From Bolinopsis microptera (taxonomy: Eukaryota; Ctenophora; Tentaculata; Lobata; Bolinopsidae), in assembly GCF_026151205.1 (NCBI RefSeq), contig NC_087073.1, positions 14,403,837-14,467,836 on the forward strand: a DNA stretch of 64,000 nucleotides, given 5' to 3'. Shown here in pieces: positions 34,694 to 46,600 of this stretch. The notes under the pieces were generated by a model. That model ran no database searches and had not been told where the DNA came from. It saw only the letters and a list, made by a program, of their open reading frames with translations. The translations under genes and the position numbers were made by a program. Every line of letters begins with the position of its first letter. The stretch's first letter is position 1.

Positions 34694-37600
34694 ATGTCAG
34701 GTGTGCTGATAAAACTGCGGCTGGTTATGCAGATAATCAGCGTATTCCTACCTAACATTTCTGCACAGCCTTCTTCAGGTAACTTTACTGTGATTTATAT
34801 TTAATTAATTTTTAATCTTAGAGCGTCTGTTACAAAATTAAATTAATCATAAATAAAAGCTGCTCGAATACTTTTTTTGTTGATGTTGAGACTTTGATCT
34901 TCTCTAGTGCAGAAATTTATTGTTCAATTCTAATTGGACTAATCTTCACTTTAAGTATTGAGGTCGCGACTCTTACGAACTTCTTATTAATTTGCAGGTG
35001 AATGTGAGATAAGGGATGTGGAGGGTTTTTTACAAAACGTGTGTATTTCTCGAGATAACAGTAAAGGGCAACAGAACAGTAGATTCACTTTCAAGTGCAT
35101 CAATTCGAATCAGTTTTACAAGGTCGGCTGGATTAATTTTGGCAATGGCAGGTAATTTTAAAATCTGGTTGTCCAAAAGTCCGGCCACGATTTACTTTTT
35201 ATGTATCTAAAAAACGGTGAAAAACATTTCATTTCTGAAACTAGTTTTTAAATTAGTGTTCTGTATCTAACTCTAAGTCAAAATATCGATGTATCATGAA
35301 CAAGAGTGAAGAGAAAAGGTGACAAATCAAAATATAAATTGGAATAAAGCAGATCGAACGCGAATACCATTATTTAATTAAAACCACAGGACAGGATTGT
35401 CATCTGTAGACGAGCTATGTGAAAACGACCGCAACTTTTACCAAGCATGTGCTACGAGGCAAGTGCTGCGAGCGCAGTCATTCTACAGTCACTCCAATTT
35501 CGCAGTCATATCAGGTGAGCAATTTATAGGATGAGTTAACTTAGATTGCAGTTTCTCCTTTTGTATAATAAGGGGTCGTTCGCAAACGGCGTACTTGTTT
35601 TTTAATAAACACCCCACCCCTCCCTCCGACCCTGTAGACACTAGACAGCTATTGTGTTAAAATTACACTAGCTAAATCATTTAGAAGCCCCTCCCCCTCA
35701 GTGATAGCGTAATATGTGAATGATCCCTAACACAAAATAAAGAAAATGCGATCCATTCGAGAATTATGTTTGCTGTGATGAATTTGGTTGTTTCTAGTAT
35801 TAATATTCTGTCGCCTACATTATTTACTTCATCGCAAATTGCACATGACATAGAACATTCTGTCATCCCTTTCCTCAATATTGCGCTATTGCCCATATCT
35901 CAGGTGAACACCCCTGTGGAGTCTTGTGTCAAAAAAGGAATACCATTATCAACATCATAGATCCCAAAACACCACTGATTAAACAAATGGGAGTTTTATG
36001 TGATGGAAGAGATGACTGTGTGAACACTGAGTTAACCGAAGAGATTTGCGAAACAAAGGAATGTGATCTGATATGTCAAGATACCTTCACCTGTGAAGAT
36101 GAAAGCTTCTGCAACGGGTTCCGATATGGCATGGAGTGCAACCAAAATCACTACAACGACCTCATCATAAATACACCACCCTATAAAGTATGCGATGACG
36201 AGAGGACCTGTGTAAACGGTGAGGATGAACAAGACTGTGAGGTGAGGAACGGAACCATCTCCACCTGCAAACACTACTCGGGCAACATAATTCCTCTTTT
36301 TAACTACACCCGCTGTGGACCAAGGGTAGGGTACTCCCAGGTATCATTCTCGTTTGATAAAACCATTCTTAGGTTCTGTGACGACTTTCTTGACCAGACC
36401 AACTGTTCTGATTACTCTAGAGTAGGTTTACACTGTTCAGTTCGCGGCCACATGTCAACTGTTGCTAATCAGATTGTCTGCATGGACACTAAGTACCATT
36501 TTTCAGAATTTTTCCCAAACATTCCTCAAATTTGTGATGACGGTTTGGACAAAGCGTGTGTCAATGCGAGTTTATCATGTTTGGTACACAAGCAGCAGCT
36601 CTGTGATGGACAGGTGGATTGTGAGGATAGAAGCGATGAAACACAGGAAATATGTGGGGATATGGTTGATACTAAATGTGTACGGAGGTATGTGTTCGAT
36701 AAATCTCGTCAAAATATAACCTTCCCATTAACGTGGGTAAAAGATGGTATTTACGATTGTTGGGATGGTGAAGACGAAATGGAGTCCTGGCCAACATGTG
36801 GATTTGGATCAAACACTCGCTTTAGAGTTAAGTGGAATGATTCGTGTTCAGAAGTATTCCTTTGCTACGGAAGCGACCAGTTCATCGACTTCACTAGACT
36901 TTGTGACAAGATCAATTCGTGCGATAAGGAGAACAAACTTTGCGAACTTTCCCGAGCTCAAGCTGCCACAAGTCATAAAGTTCTCCGAGACAGTATAGGA
37001 ACGGTAAGATTGTCGTATTGCTTGAGAGGGCTCGATGACATCAGATATCTAACTCAAAATATCTGTAAAGAAGTTAAATTTAAAACATCCACTAGAAATG
37101 TATTTGGCAAGAACTCGTCCCATGCCATACAGTTACCAAGTTCTAAAATAGATTGCAGAAATTTTTACGGGGAGTCTTACGTCCTCCTGAGCTGTCTAGG
37201 TCATTGTATTGATTCGAGCTCCTGCCCATTAGACAAAAGGCAGATCAAATTCGATTCTTGTCCTGGACAGTTCGTCAGAAACAGAGTGTTCACTGTAGAT
37301 AGTGATGGTAACTTGACTTTCCTCATCAAAAACCACAAAGCAAGAACAATGGGAGATGATGTTTTTCTCTGCGCAAACCGCAGGACCTGTCTAACGTTTG
37401 ACAAGGTCTGCAACTTGGTGGACGACTGCGACGACGGATCAGATGAGGAGTTGTGTGACAATCACTTCCAGTGCGAAACATCTGGAGAGTATCTCCCCAT
37501 CACCCAAAAGTGTGATCAAGTCATCCATTGTAAGGATGAGTCTGATGAGTGCAATAAAACTTGTGGCCAGAGCATTTTAAACGTTGGCATCCTCAAAGTT

Positions 37601-38812
37601 TCTGCATGGACAATTGGTATCTTATCTGTTTTCCTCAATTGTAGAGCTTTGATTAAAAATTCGACTACTCTCCACAAAAGCAAATCGGAGGCTGCATTTC
37701 TTACTAGTTCTCTGATAATTCTGATAAGCTTAGGAGATTTCCTGATCGGTATTTATCTGACAGCATTGGCTTCATTTGATAGTTACCATGGCGCTGGACA
37801 TTGTAAAGTACAATTACACTGGATCACAAGTCGTACCTGCATTTTCTTAGGTGTGATAAGTACAGTAGGATCGCAGGTTTCTTTATTTTCAATGACAACT
37901 TTGAGTGGCATAAGAGCTATTGGAATTTGTAAAAGTGGCAGCTCAGTTCCGAAAGAAATAACAAAGAAGAGAGTTCTTAAAGCCATCATTATTGTGCAGG
38001 TTATCGTTCTGTTTTCATTCGTAGTTTCTTATCTTCCGCTTCACAAACCCTTAGAGGACTTCTTCGTGAACGGTATCAAGTATGATGATTCCAATACCTT
38101 GTTTATGGGTTGCCCGGACAAGAAAATGCACGTGGCTATCCTTCAAGAATACTACGGAAGAATGACATTTTCAGAAGATCTCAGTTGGTCTTTAATCCAA
38201 GACTTGGTGGAGGGTATGTTTTCAGCGGACTACGGTGGGATCACTCATGAGACTCTTACTTTCTACGGTAACGATCCTGTTTGCGTATTCAAATATTTCG
38301 TCAAAATGGATGATCCTCAAAGAAACTTCTCACTCATCATTTTGAGCACAAACTTGTGTTGTATTGCAGTGATAACTGCTTCTTATGGAATCATTGCAGC
38401 TTCGTCAAAAAAGTCTATCAGTGCATTAACAAAACAAGGTCTAAACGCTAGTATAAAACAAGCTGACGACAGGCTTCAGAGAGTTGTCCATGCCATAATC
38501 ATTAGCGACTTCTTGTGTTGGATGCCATTCATAGTAACCAGTTGGCTTCATCTGTTTAGTGTTGTTGATGCCACGCCCTGGTATCCGATCTTCTCAATCA
38601 TAGTGCTCCCCTTAAACTCTGTGATTAATCCAATACTCTACGACACGGTCATTACAGGTGCTTTACATGCTGCATTCGAGAAGTTCACTCCAAAATGTTT
38701 GGATAAGTTAAATGTTATAAGAAACGTGTTTGTTGACCAGACGGCGCTAGACCGGGCGGAAAACTGTCTGGAAACCAGTGGTGTGGTACCGACTACCGGC
38801 CCTGTCAAGTAG
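34694..38812 (+). CDS. LDLa-repeat rhodopsin-type GPCR (4 exons)
   Basis: The exons are 34694-34778, 34998-35151, 35390-35514 and 35904-38812; phases 1, 2, 1 agree and give about 1,090 aa. A signal peptide opens the protein (MSGVLIKLRLVMQIISVFLP). The ectodomain of roughly 650 residues is cysteine-rich with repeated Ca-binding LDLa motifs, such as CDGRDDC, LCDGQVDCEDRSDE, CNLVDDCDDGSDEELC and CDQVIHCKDESDEC. A seven-helix domain starts near residue 682. TM6 has SDFLCWMPFI and TM7 has NSVINPILYD (about 1027-1036), as in relaxin/glycoprotein-hormone receptor relatives. No leucine-rich repeats are visible, unlike RXFP1/2. The DRY position after TM3 reads SGI, and the loop between TM4 and TM5 is unusually long (about 95 residues). 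The ligand is unknown. Intron 3 carries a MITE. Confidence 0.88.
35572..35727 (+). mobile_element. MITE copy 1 (TAA target duplication)
   Basis: A 156-bp element with imperfect inverted ends (GGGGTCGTTCGCA / TGAATGATCCC), flanked by TAA at 35569-35571 and 35728-35730. Its interior AGCTATTGTGTTAAAATTAC is shared with the copy at 46235-46391. A 3-bp TAA duplication suggests a Tourist-like, PIF/Harbinger-mobilised MITE. It lies in intron 3 of the LDLa-GPCR gene. Confidence 0.8.
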
Positions 38813-39236
38813 CCTGGGTAATAAAACAGAGCCGTGTTAATGGGAGACGAGGAACAAGATTCAAGCATCCACTCCTTTACACGCTCAGCAGATTAGGTCA
38901 GTGGTTGCGCAAGTAAATGAGGTACAATTGCAACACATCATAGTTTAGATGCTGGTACTCTATTATTATTATATCAACATTTACAATTTTGCCTGCTTAT
39001 TTTAATGTTAGAGCTCTGATAAGCTGCTTCACTAAAATAAATTGTACTAGTTATTTAAGTTGGATTACTAAGTATGTACATAGCTTGTGTCGACTGACAG
39101 GAGAGATCCATATACCGATATAATGTTATTGCAGACTTTTTATTATTAATTATTTAATCAAAACGCAATCAATGTAATTTGTTTATTAAATTATTTATGG
39201 ACGATATATGTATACGTGCGCGCATTACACTTCGGC

Positions 39237-39242
39237 AATAAA
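39237..39242 (+). terminator. Candidate AATAAA signal of the LDLa-GPCR gene
   Basis: AATAAA about 425 bp after the GPCR stop codon. Other AATAAA copies lie nearer (38819 region and near 39035), so the site actually used is uncertain. Confidence 0.35.
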
Positions 39243-39324
39243 GCTCTGGCGTCTTCCATAACAATTTAGATGTAGACCTTATGATCGACAAGTCAGAGGA
39301 TGTAGTCTAGGTTTTTGTGGCACG

Positions 39325-39359
<35 letters not shown>
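39325..39359 (+). repeat. 35-base homopolymer of C
   Basis: An uninterrupted run of 35 C. The true length is uncertain in any assembly. Unlike the poly-G/C ends of the 107-6616 element, no TCCAACCCGAT follows it. Confidence 0.9.
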
Positions 39360-40614
39360 ATTTGCCTACTATCGAGCTACTACCAGTAATATTTAACCTT
39401 ATTCTAACATGATTGGAGAGTATTTTTAGTGTTTATGTTGGCAAGGATGGAGCTGCAGTTATAAATTGTTTAACATTCAGCTATTTTTATCAGGCTGATA
39501 TTTTCACGAACACATTATGTGACATTTACTTTGGGCCAGCTTCGAAGTTGAAATGAATATGTTGAGTATTGAGTATTTTATAGAATGTTTAGCAAGTGTT
39601 TTACTTCCTACCCGAGGTGAATACAGGAGCGAATCACATACTTGACCTAACAAAGCAACGCATTTCGACCTAAATTTACTCGACCTAAATCTACTCTAGA
39701 CCTTAATTTATTTATGGAAAACGTCAGTAGTTCTGAGCAGAGAATATTGCGATTGGAAATTTTGTCTCATGACGACTTTACTCTTATCCCGTCAAATAAT
39801 AATTGCTTACAGTAAACCGTAAAATCCTATGAGGCCATGTAAATAAGTTAAACACACATTTCAGATTATATTAAGAAATTAAAACGTCGATAACAGCACA
39901 CATGAGAATAAGTCACACTCTGCAGATTCGTCGTAATTGGTTCAGGTTTCTCGGAAACATTGAAATGGAGCAGGACCTGTTATATAACATCTCACTTTAC
40001 CTACTGAACTATTGGTGTTATTAAACACACCTTAGAGTGAGACTATAAACACTCCATCACAATATAAGGCTCCTTCCTTCTGAATTTCAAACGTTTTCAA
40101 ATGGCTAGTAAAAAAGATTTTAAAAATGCATTAAAATTATAAAGAGCACTGCTTTATATAGAAAATAAAAGGTAAAATTCATCAAGATCTCACTCTCCAC
40201 ATTCTACAATCTAAACATTATGTAACCATTACCTGGCAGTGTTCCACAGAATAACTACAGCTCTCCCAAACAGTGAAACAGCAACATGGTCATTTATACA
40301 GCTGAGAACACAGTTCTGTCCTTTAACATTTCGCAATCATTATTTCTAATTCCAGAGAACTTGCCCAGAGCGAGATAGCTACAAAACAACTCAGTGCAGT
40401 GCCAGACTGATAACCACACAAGTGCAGACTCATTTACCGGAGTCATTTACCAGAGCGGAGAGGTATTTAATCTTTGTCAAGATGACGGTTACCGAGGTGG
40501 GACATGTAATAATCTACTGATCATCATCCTGATTATTCGTCAATTGCAACACACAAATATTTTTAAGTCAAAATTGCCACACTCAAATTGGTAACTGAAT
40601 TGCAGTTATTAAGT
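39360..40614. other. Non-coding interval between convergent genes
   Basis: AT-rich DNA between the GPCR (+) and the 3' end of the JAK-like gene (-). I see no gene or repeat family in it. Confidence 0.5.
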
Positions 40615-43600
40615 TCATGATCCTGTAAGAACGTCCTCTATTCCGAAGAAATTGATTCGTCTTTGTTCATCGGTGAGGCATTTCTCAATAACAGCCAGTA
40701 TGTTGGCAGGCCATGAGGGATCCGGCTCAAGACAGTTCCCTTCCCTGAGAAAAGTCATGCTAACACTAACTTTTACATCATGTAATAATAATCATTAACA
40801 TCTAATTATGCATAAATTGTGTTATTCAATAAACAATTGCCGATAAAGAATAATTCAATATAAATAAGTGTATTATATAATAGTCTAAGAACATGTAATT
40901 AGTGTGAATTAGTCTGTAATTAATCAATTAAATACCTGAAGTACTGGTCGAGTAGGTTGATGTCTGAGTTGCCATGGAGATCAGACACTACATTGTGGTA
41001 GGCGATGTTACCGCTGTACAGTTCCCAGAGTAACACACCGTAACTCCACACGTCACACGCTGAGTTGAACTTTACTTTGCCTCCCCCACTCAATACAGCA
41101 ATTACCTGACAAACAATCAGTGGTTATTATCAGTGCCAAATACTGGAGGGAAATAGTGGGAATATTCAGCTGAACGTCCTGAGAAATACTTGAAATATTA
41201 TGCATTATAAATAGTTTATAATTAATGATATAAAACGTCGCGGGACGATGCCTTAAATGTGCAATAATTATCATCAAGTCTTTATAAAGACAGCGTATTT
41301 TAAAGTATCTAATCGCTTAGCCAAAGCGTCTAACAGCTTGCCTAATCTTGTAACATATAAATTACAAGTCACAGGACCAGATAATGTACTCAAAGTGTAC
41401 CAGTGTAACAGCGTGACGTATAGTCTACGTTTAAGTGCCCACCTAGACTACTTAAGCACTTTAACACAATATATTATATCTCACAGAACAGCGGCACTGA
41501 AAACAGTTACAACAGTAGATAAATTATATATTATTGTCTCATTACACTCATGTTAAGCTCATAGAGCCGTGTTCTCTTTTATCAAGGTAAATAATATCTC
41601 AACTTATAACTACAATGTTTCAAGAGATTTGTGTGAATCATTAGTCTTCACAAGAAGCTGAGCGAGCAGATCGGGAGGGAGATGTCTCGTGGTTATAATA
41701 GATTAGCCCTACTTTAAATTAAAATTCATTCTCCAAATTATGCGCATTTAGATAACCTTAAATTTACGCCAGGTAGGGAATCCAGAAAAGTACCAGCAGT
41801 AACTGAAATGTGACCGACCCACGTGACCGACCCACGTGACCCTGCCACATCCTCACTATCTCTTACCTCAGGAGGGTAGATAACAAAGGTATCACTAGCC
41901 ATGATCCTCCTCTGCTGGTAATACAGCGCTTCAGTGACACGTGCCAGCCCAAAGTTAGTGATCACCACGTCGTTATAGTTGGTCATGTACACGTGCTCCA
42001 GTCGTAGGTTCCTATGCACACACTTGTTCAGTGACAGGTACTTCATTCCCGCACAGATCTGTACCGCGTAACTCTCACGTTGTTTCTCCTGTAATTTAGC
42101 GGGAATTTAGCTGGAATTAAGCGAGTTAAGTTGGCAGTTTGTAAGTAGCCTTCGTTATGTAATGATAATACATCAATCATTACATGTGCAAGTTCAGGCC
42201 CTCTAAGATGTTATGTAGTTATGTAGTTATGTAGTTATGTAGTTATGTAGTTATGTAGTTATGTAGTTATGTAGTTATGTAGTTATGTAGTTATGTAGTT
42301 ATGTAGTTGTACATTCCAATGTGTGAGGGTAGCTGTAAGAGTATGAGTAGAACAGTAATTGGCTTCATGTAGAATATGTTAGTGTTTCAACAGTCTGCAT
42401 TTTTAAGTCAGTGCTATAATGGCATACAGGGTCTTGCCCTGTATACCTTACTGTTATACAACATATCATTTACATATTATTATTTAGTTAAATAATGGTA
42501 TATTTATTGGCTTATGCAGCTCATTTAGGATATTTAGGATATTTCACGCGGCGCATGTTCATTGACTCACGTTTGTTACAGACCAACTAAATAGACTTTT
42601 TAAATTTGCATCTTTGTGACGGAACAAAATAAATCATTTACAATTACTTTAAAGCAGACACACACGACATGACTAGCTGCCATAAATTGTACAAAGCATG
42701 GTCTAAACATACATTATATAATGAGAGAAACGCCATTTTAGGACGAGAAGAGGATTAGTACTCCTCGTACTTCATTAAGTCAATTTCTTCTGTACTCATA
42801 ACATTGGCAATAATACGTACATGCTATAATTAAGCTTCTGAAGACTCTGTTGCGGTTAAATATAGCGAGTACCATCAACGGTAGAGTTGTCAGTTATTTT
42901 GAAAGCTCTGTGATGATCTCATATTTATAGCATGATTGCGGTTTGCTGACCCTATTTTGGGAAGTTTCCATGCCTCGGACTCTCAATCTAGAATCAGCAA
43001 CACGTACAATAATACGATCACAATTAATGTGTAATTATGCAGGAATTACAAGTAAAAGAGCTGTGAATTTAACCAATTAATACGATTTAACATACCGTGA
43101 TATTGTGACTGTTGTTATCCAAGAAGTTACTGAGAGATTTGTATCTGTAGCAAGGAGTTATCAACAGTAGAATATCCTCAAGTAACACACATCCCTTCAG
43201 AGGTACTATGTTCCTGTCAAGAGGTAAAGTGTTAGAACTTTAAATTAACAATATTTAGTGGTGTTAGGAGACATAAGGACATGTGATAAAACGCGTGAAA
43301 ATTTGCCCATCCCTAATTTTAACCCCCCTTTTTGTGTGAAATGATCCAAATTCCAAAGGTTCTAGCTATAATTACAAGCTGAGCTGCTGTCTCAAAGAAC
43401 AGCTCTGAAAGTGACTAGGTTTACCTGCCCATTGTTAACTTCAGTTGTATAATAACGTTATAATGACGTCACGTTCCGCCCCACCCACAGGCAGCTGGAA
43501 ATTAGGTGTAACAAATGATGGGAAAGTTAATTAACTCTCATCAATAATGTACAGGAATTCTACTTTTCTAACAGGTTTAGTCGCACTATATAACATCACA

Positions 43601-46600
43601 GTGACTATGGTTTATTATTATCGGGAGTTTCATTAGTTAGCAGTAACGCACCTGAGGGCCCCAGAAGGACCCCAGCTGTTCTCATAATTAAACTAATAAT
43701 TAACATCTCTAATTGAGGCATCAGCCATCACGTACACAGAGTACTGTTCTTACTGACCCACCTTCTTACTGCTACAATTATATACCTTTATCATGCAGAT
43801 TGCTCAAATATAATGCACTATGCAGTTCATCTCCAATCACGTAAAAGTGGCCGAGATCGGGCTAATTATTCTGAATTTGGAGTTTTTAAAATGACTCTAA
43901 TCTAATGATCTGCTCAGCAGCTACTTTTACCTGGCATATCAGCAATACTAACTTAACACGTACGAATACCCACTTATCAGGATTACTATACAACTTTCTA
44001 TTCCCTCTATTAGACAGATCACCGAACGCGTATGTGATTTTGTGCTATCAGAAGTTATAGTTCCCGAGAAGCTGTACGAGACCTGCCAGGACGTAATAAT
44101 ATCCTGCTTCGCCCACACTTTTAAAAATGTCATATTATTACGTTTACACATAAAGACATAAGTCATAATATACAAAACAAGGTGAAATACGAATGTTTAA
44201 ACGCAAACACAGAATTGTTGTCGTGCAAGATCACATGACAATACTCACGGGTGTTCGAACTTCAGCAGATGTTTCACCTCCTCTATAAAATCCTGTTCAG
44301 GAACGTCTTTACATTTGGAGTAAGATTTGACCCACACGTTCTTGTTGAGAGAGAATCTGGAGCACAGAGCTTCTATTTTAGGAGTACCTGGAGGTGGTAC
44401 CATGAAGTTCCCTTCGTCCGGTCCTGGAATGTGGCCCGGTTAAGGTTGGTTTTTTATAAAATACTATTAAAATTTCACAGATTACAGCAATGAAGTAATA
44501 AAAATTGATTAATGATGCACACCATCTGTAAAATTTGATGGGCGATGACCGCAATTACATGGACCCATTAATTGCAACTTAAATGTTGGTAAATTGTAAG
44601 TTAGTTGTTAGTAAATTGTTAGTTTCTTAACCTCTCGTCGTGAGAAATCCTATACAGTATAATTATTTGGTACAGTAAGTACAAGACATGTTATTACCCA
44701 TCTTTGAGTTACAGCAGTTGAATATTAATAACAAACACAGTTAGACACGTATTAGACACGTGTTAAACTTTTAAAGTAATAACATTTCTGTGCCAATGGA
44801 CCCCAACTTAAGAATAACGCCCGGTAAATTCTTCACCGGTTTATTCACGCAAAGTCATAAAACGGAAACCTTATCAGTTTACATACCAGGGAAAGAGAAT
44901 TTAATTCTAAACGAATTGACATAAGATTGGAAATATATCTACAGATCTGCCTTATTCGCACGGTTCGCAGGGATCCAAATTAATTTTCACAGTGATTTTC
45001 GCAGGAAAGAGAAGAACGATGAGGATGACTGAAGAGTATTTTTAACATTCCATAAATGTGTCTGGGTGCATTTTATCGTAACAAATTCCAGATTCTACAT
45101 GCAGAGCACGTTATCATAGTACACCCTCGGAAAATAAACCAGCTACATTTATAGAATATGAATGTAAATGATACCGAACATGTTATGTAAACAAAGTTGA
45201 AAAGTAAATTCATTCTATTAAAGATTTAATACAATGAGTTCCACAAGCACTATCTGAGACTAAATAGAATAACATTCCTCGCTTGGTATGGAATTCACAC
45301 GTACAATGTTGTTCTTTACGATCTAGATAACTTTACTGTTTGACATAACTTATGGTAAATTAAATGAAGACAGTTGAACAGCAACTTACATCTAGCGGTA
45401 GGTATGTACACTATGTAGGCCCAGCCTTTACTAAAGGTGCTTAAAATTCTCTGCGCAAGTTATATCATTGGAATTTTCCGATGTCTCTCTCGACTACACT
45501 TATAAAATTCACTTCGTGCTATCAGTGCCTGTACCTGCAAACTTTTTGGCAGTTTTTGGATATTCGCTTATATTACATTTGGGTGGGTTCCAAACTATAA
45601 GGTATGGAATGGACTTTAAACAATCTACAAGGTAGGCGTGGACTGGCAAGAGCTACTCTACATCAGATTACACAACTGTAAAGAAAGATATCACTCCAGT
45701 CCAATTTGATTACAGCGCGTGTGTTGGAGACACCATACTATTATTTTACGGATACCTCTTGGGTAACATTGCCATTAGAGATTGGTAAATGTGTGGCCAG
45801 TAATAACTAATAAGGTCAAGTCCCCTGCTTGTACACACAAGTCCCCTGCTTGTACACACAAGTCCCCTGCTTGTACACACAAGTCCCCTGCTTGTACACA
45901 CAAGTCCCCTGCTTGTACACACAAGTCCCCTGCTTGTACACACAAGTCCCCTGCTTGTACACACAAGTCCCCTGCTTGTACACACAAGTCCCCTGCTTGT
46001 ACACACAAGTCCCCTGCTTGTACACACAAGTCCCCTGCTTGTACACACAAGTCCCCTGCTTGTACACACAAGTCCCCTGCTTGTACACACAAGTCCCCTG
46101 CTTGTACACACAAGTCCCCTGCTTGTACGCTCAAGGTTACGACATACCGTTTATCCTGATAAACGGTATTTCGTTCAGACTATAAGAGTCTTCTAATAGT
46201 CTGGAAAACGTGGCTTGATTTCGCGGCTACATAAGGGGTCGTTCACATAATATTACGTGATCGCATTTTGCCAATTTTGTTAACCCCTCCGTACAGTAAT
46301 CAGTTTTACCCATAGCTATTGTGTTAAAATTACACTAGCGTAGTCATTAAGGAACCCCCTCAGTGATTACGTAATATGTGTGAACAACCTCTAACCCGAT
46401 ACTAATTTTAATGTAATTACATCCCAGCTATGCAGTTTAAGTTAATAAACTTAAACAATAACTTAGTTAATGAAAAAGTCACACTCACGCTGGAGATCAG
46501 AGAGTTGGAGCAGTTTGTCCTTCTCTAGGAGCATGTCTTTAACTTGGTTAAGCTGGCCCCCCATGTTAGAGGGAATGCGGGGTAGGTTACTCTTCTTACT

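Noticed and set aside
39325..39359. The 35-C run as a second copy of the poly-G/C-ended element
   Set aside because: The flanking TCCAACCCGAT terminal sequence is absent on both sides.
45746..46185. Several 95-125-codon open frames on both strands, and a CRISPR-like appearance of the regular repeats
   Set aside because: The 21-bp unit is a multiple of three and stop-free in several frames, so open frames are automatic. There are no unique spacers, so this is a minisatellite, not CRISPR.
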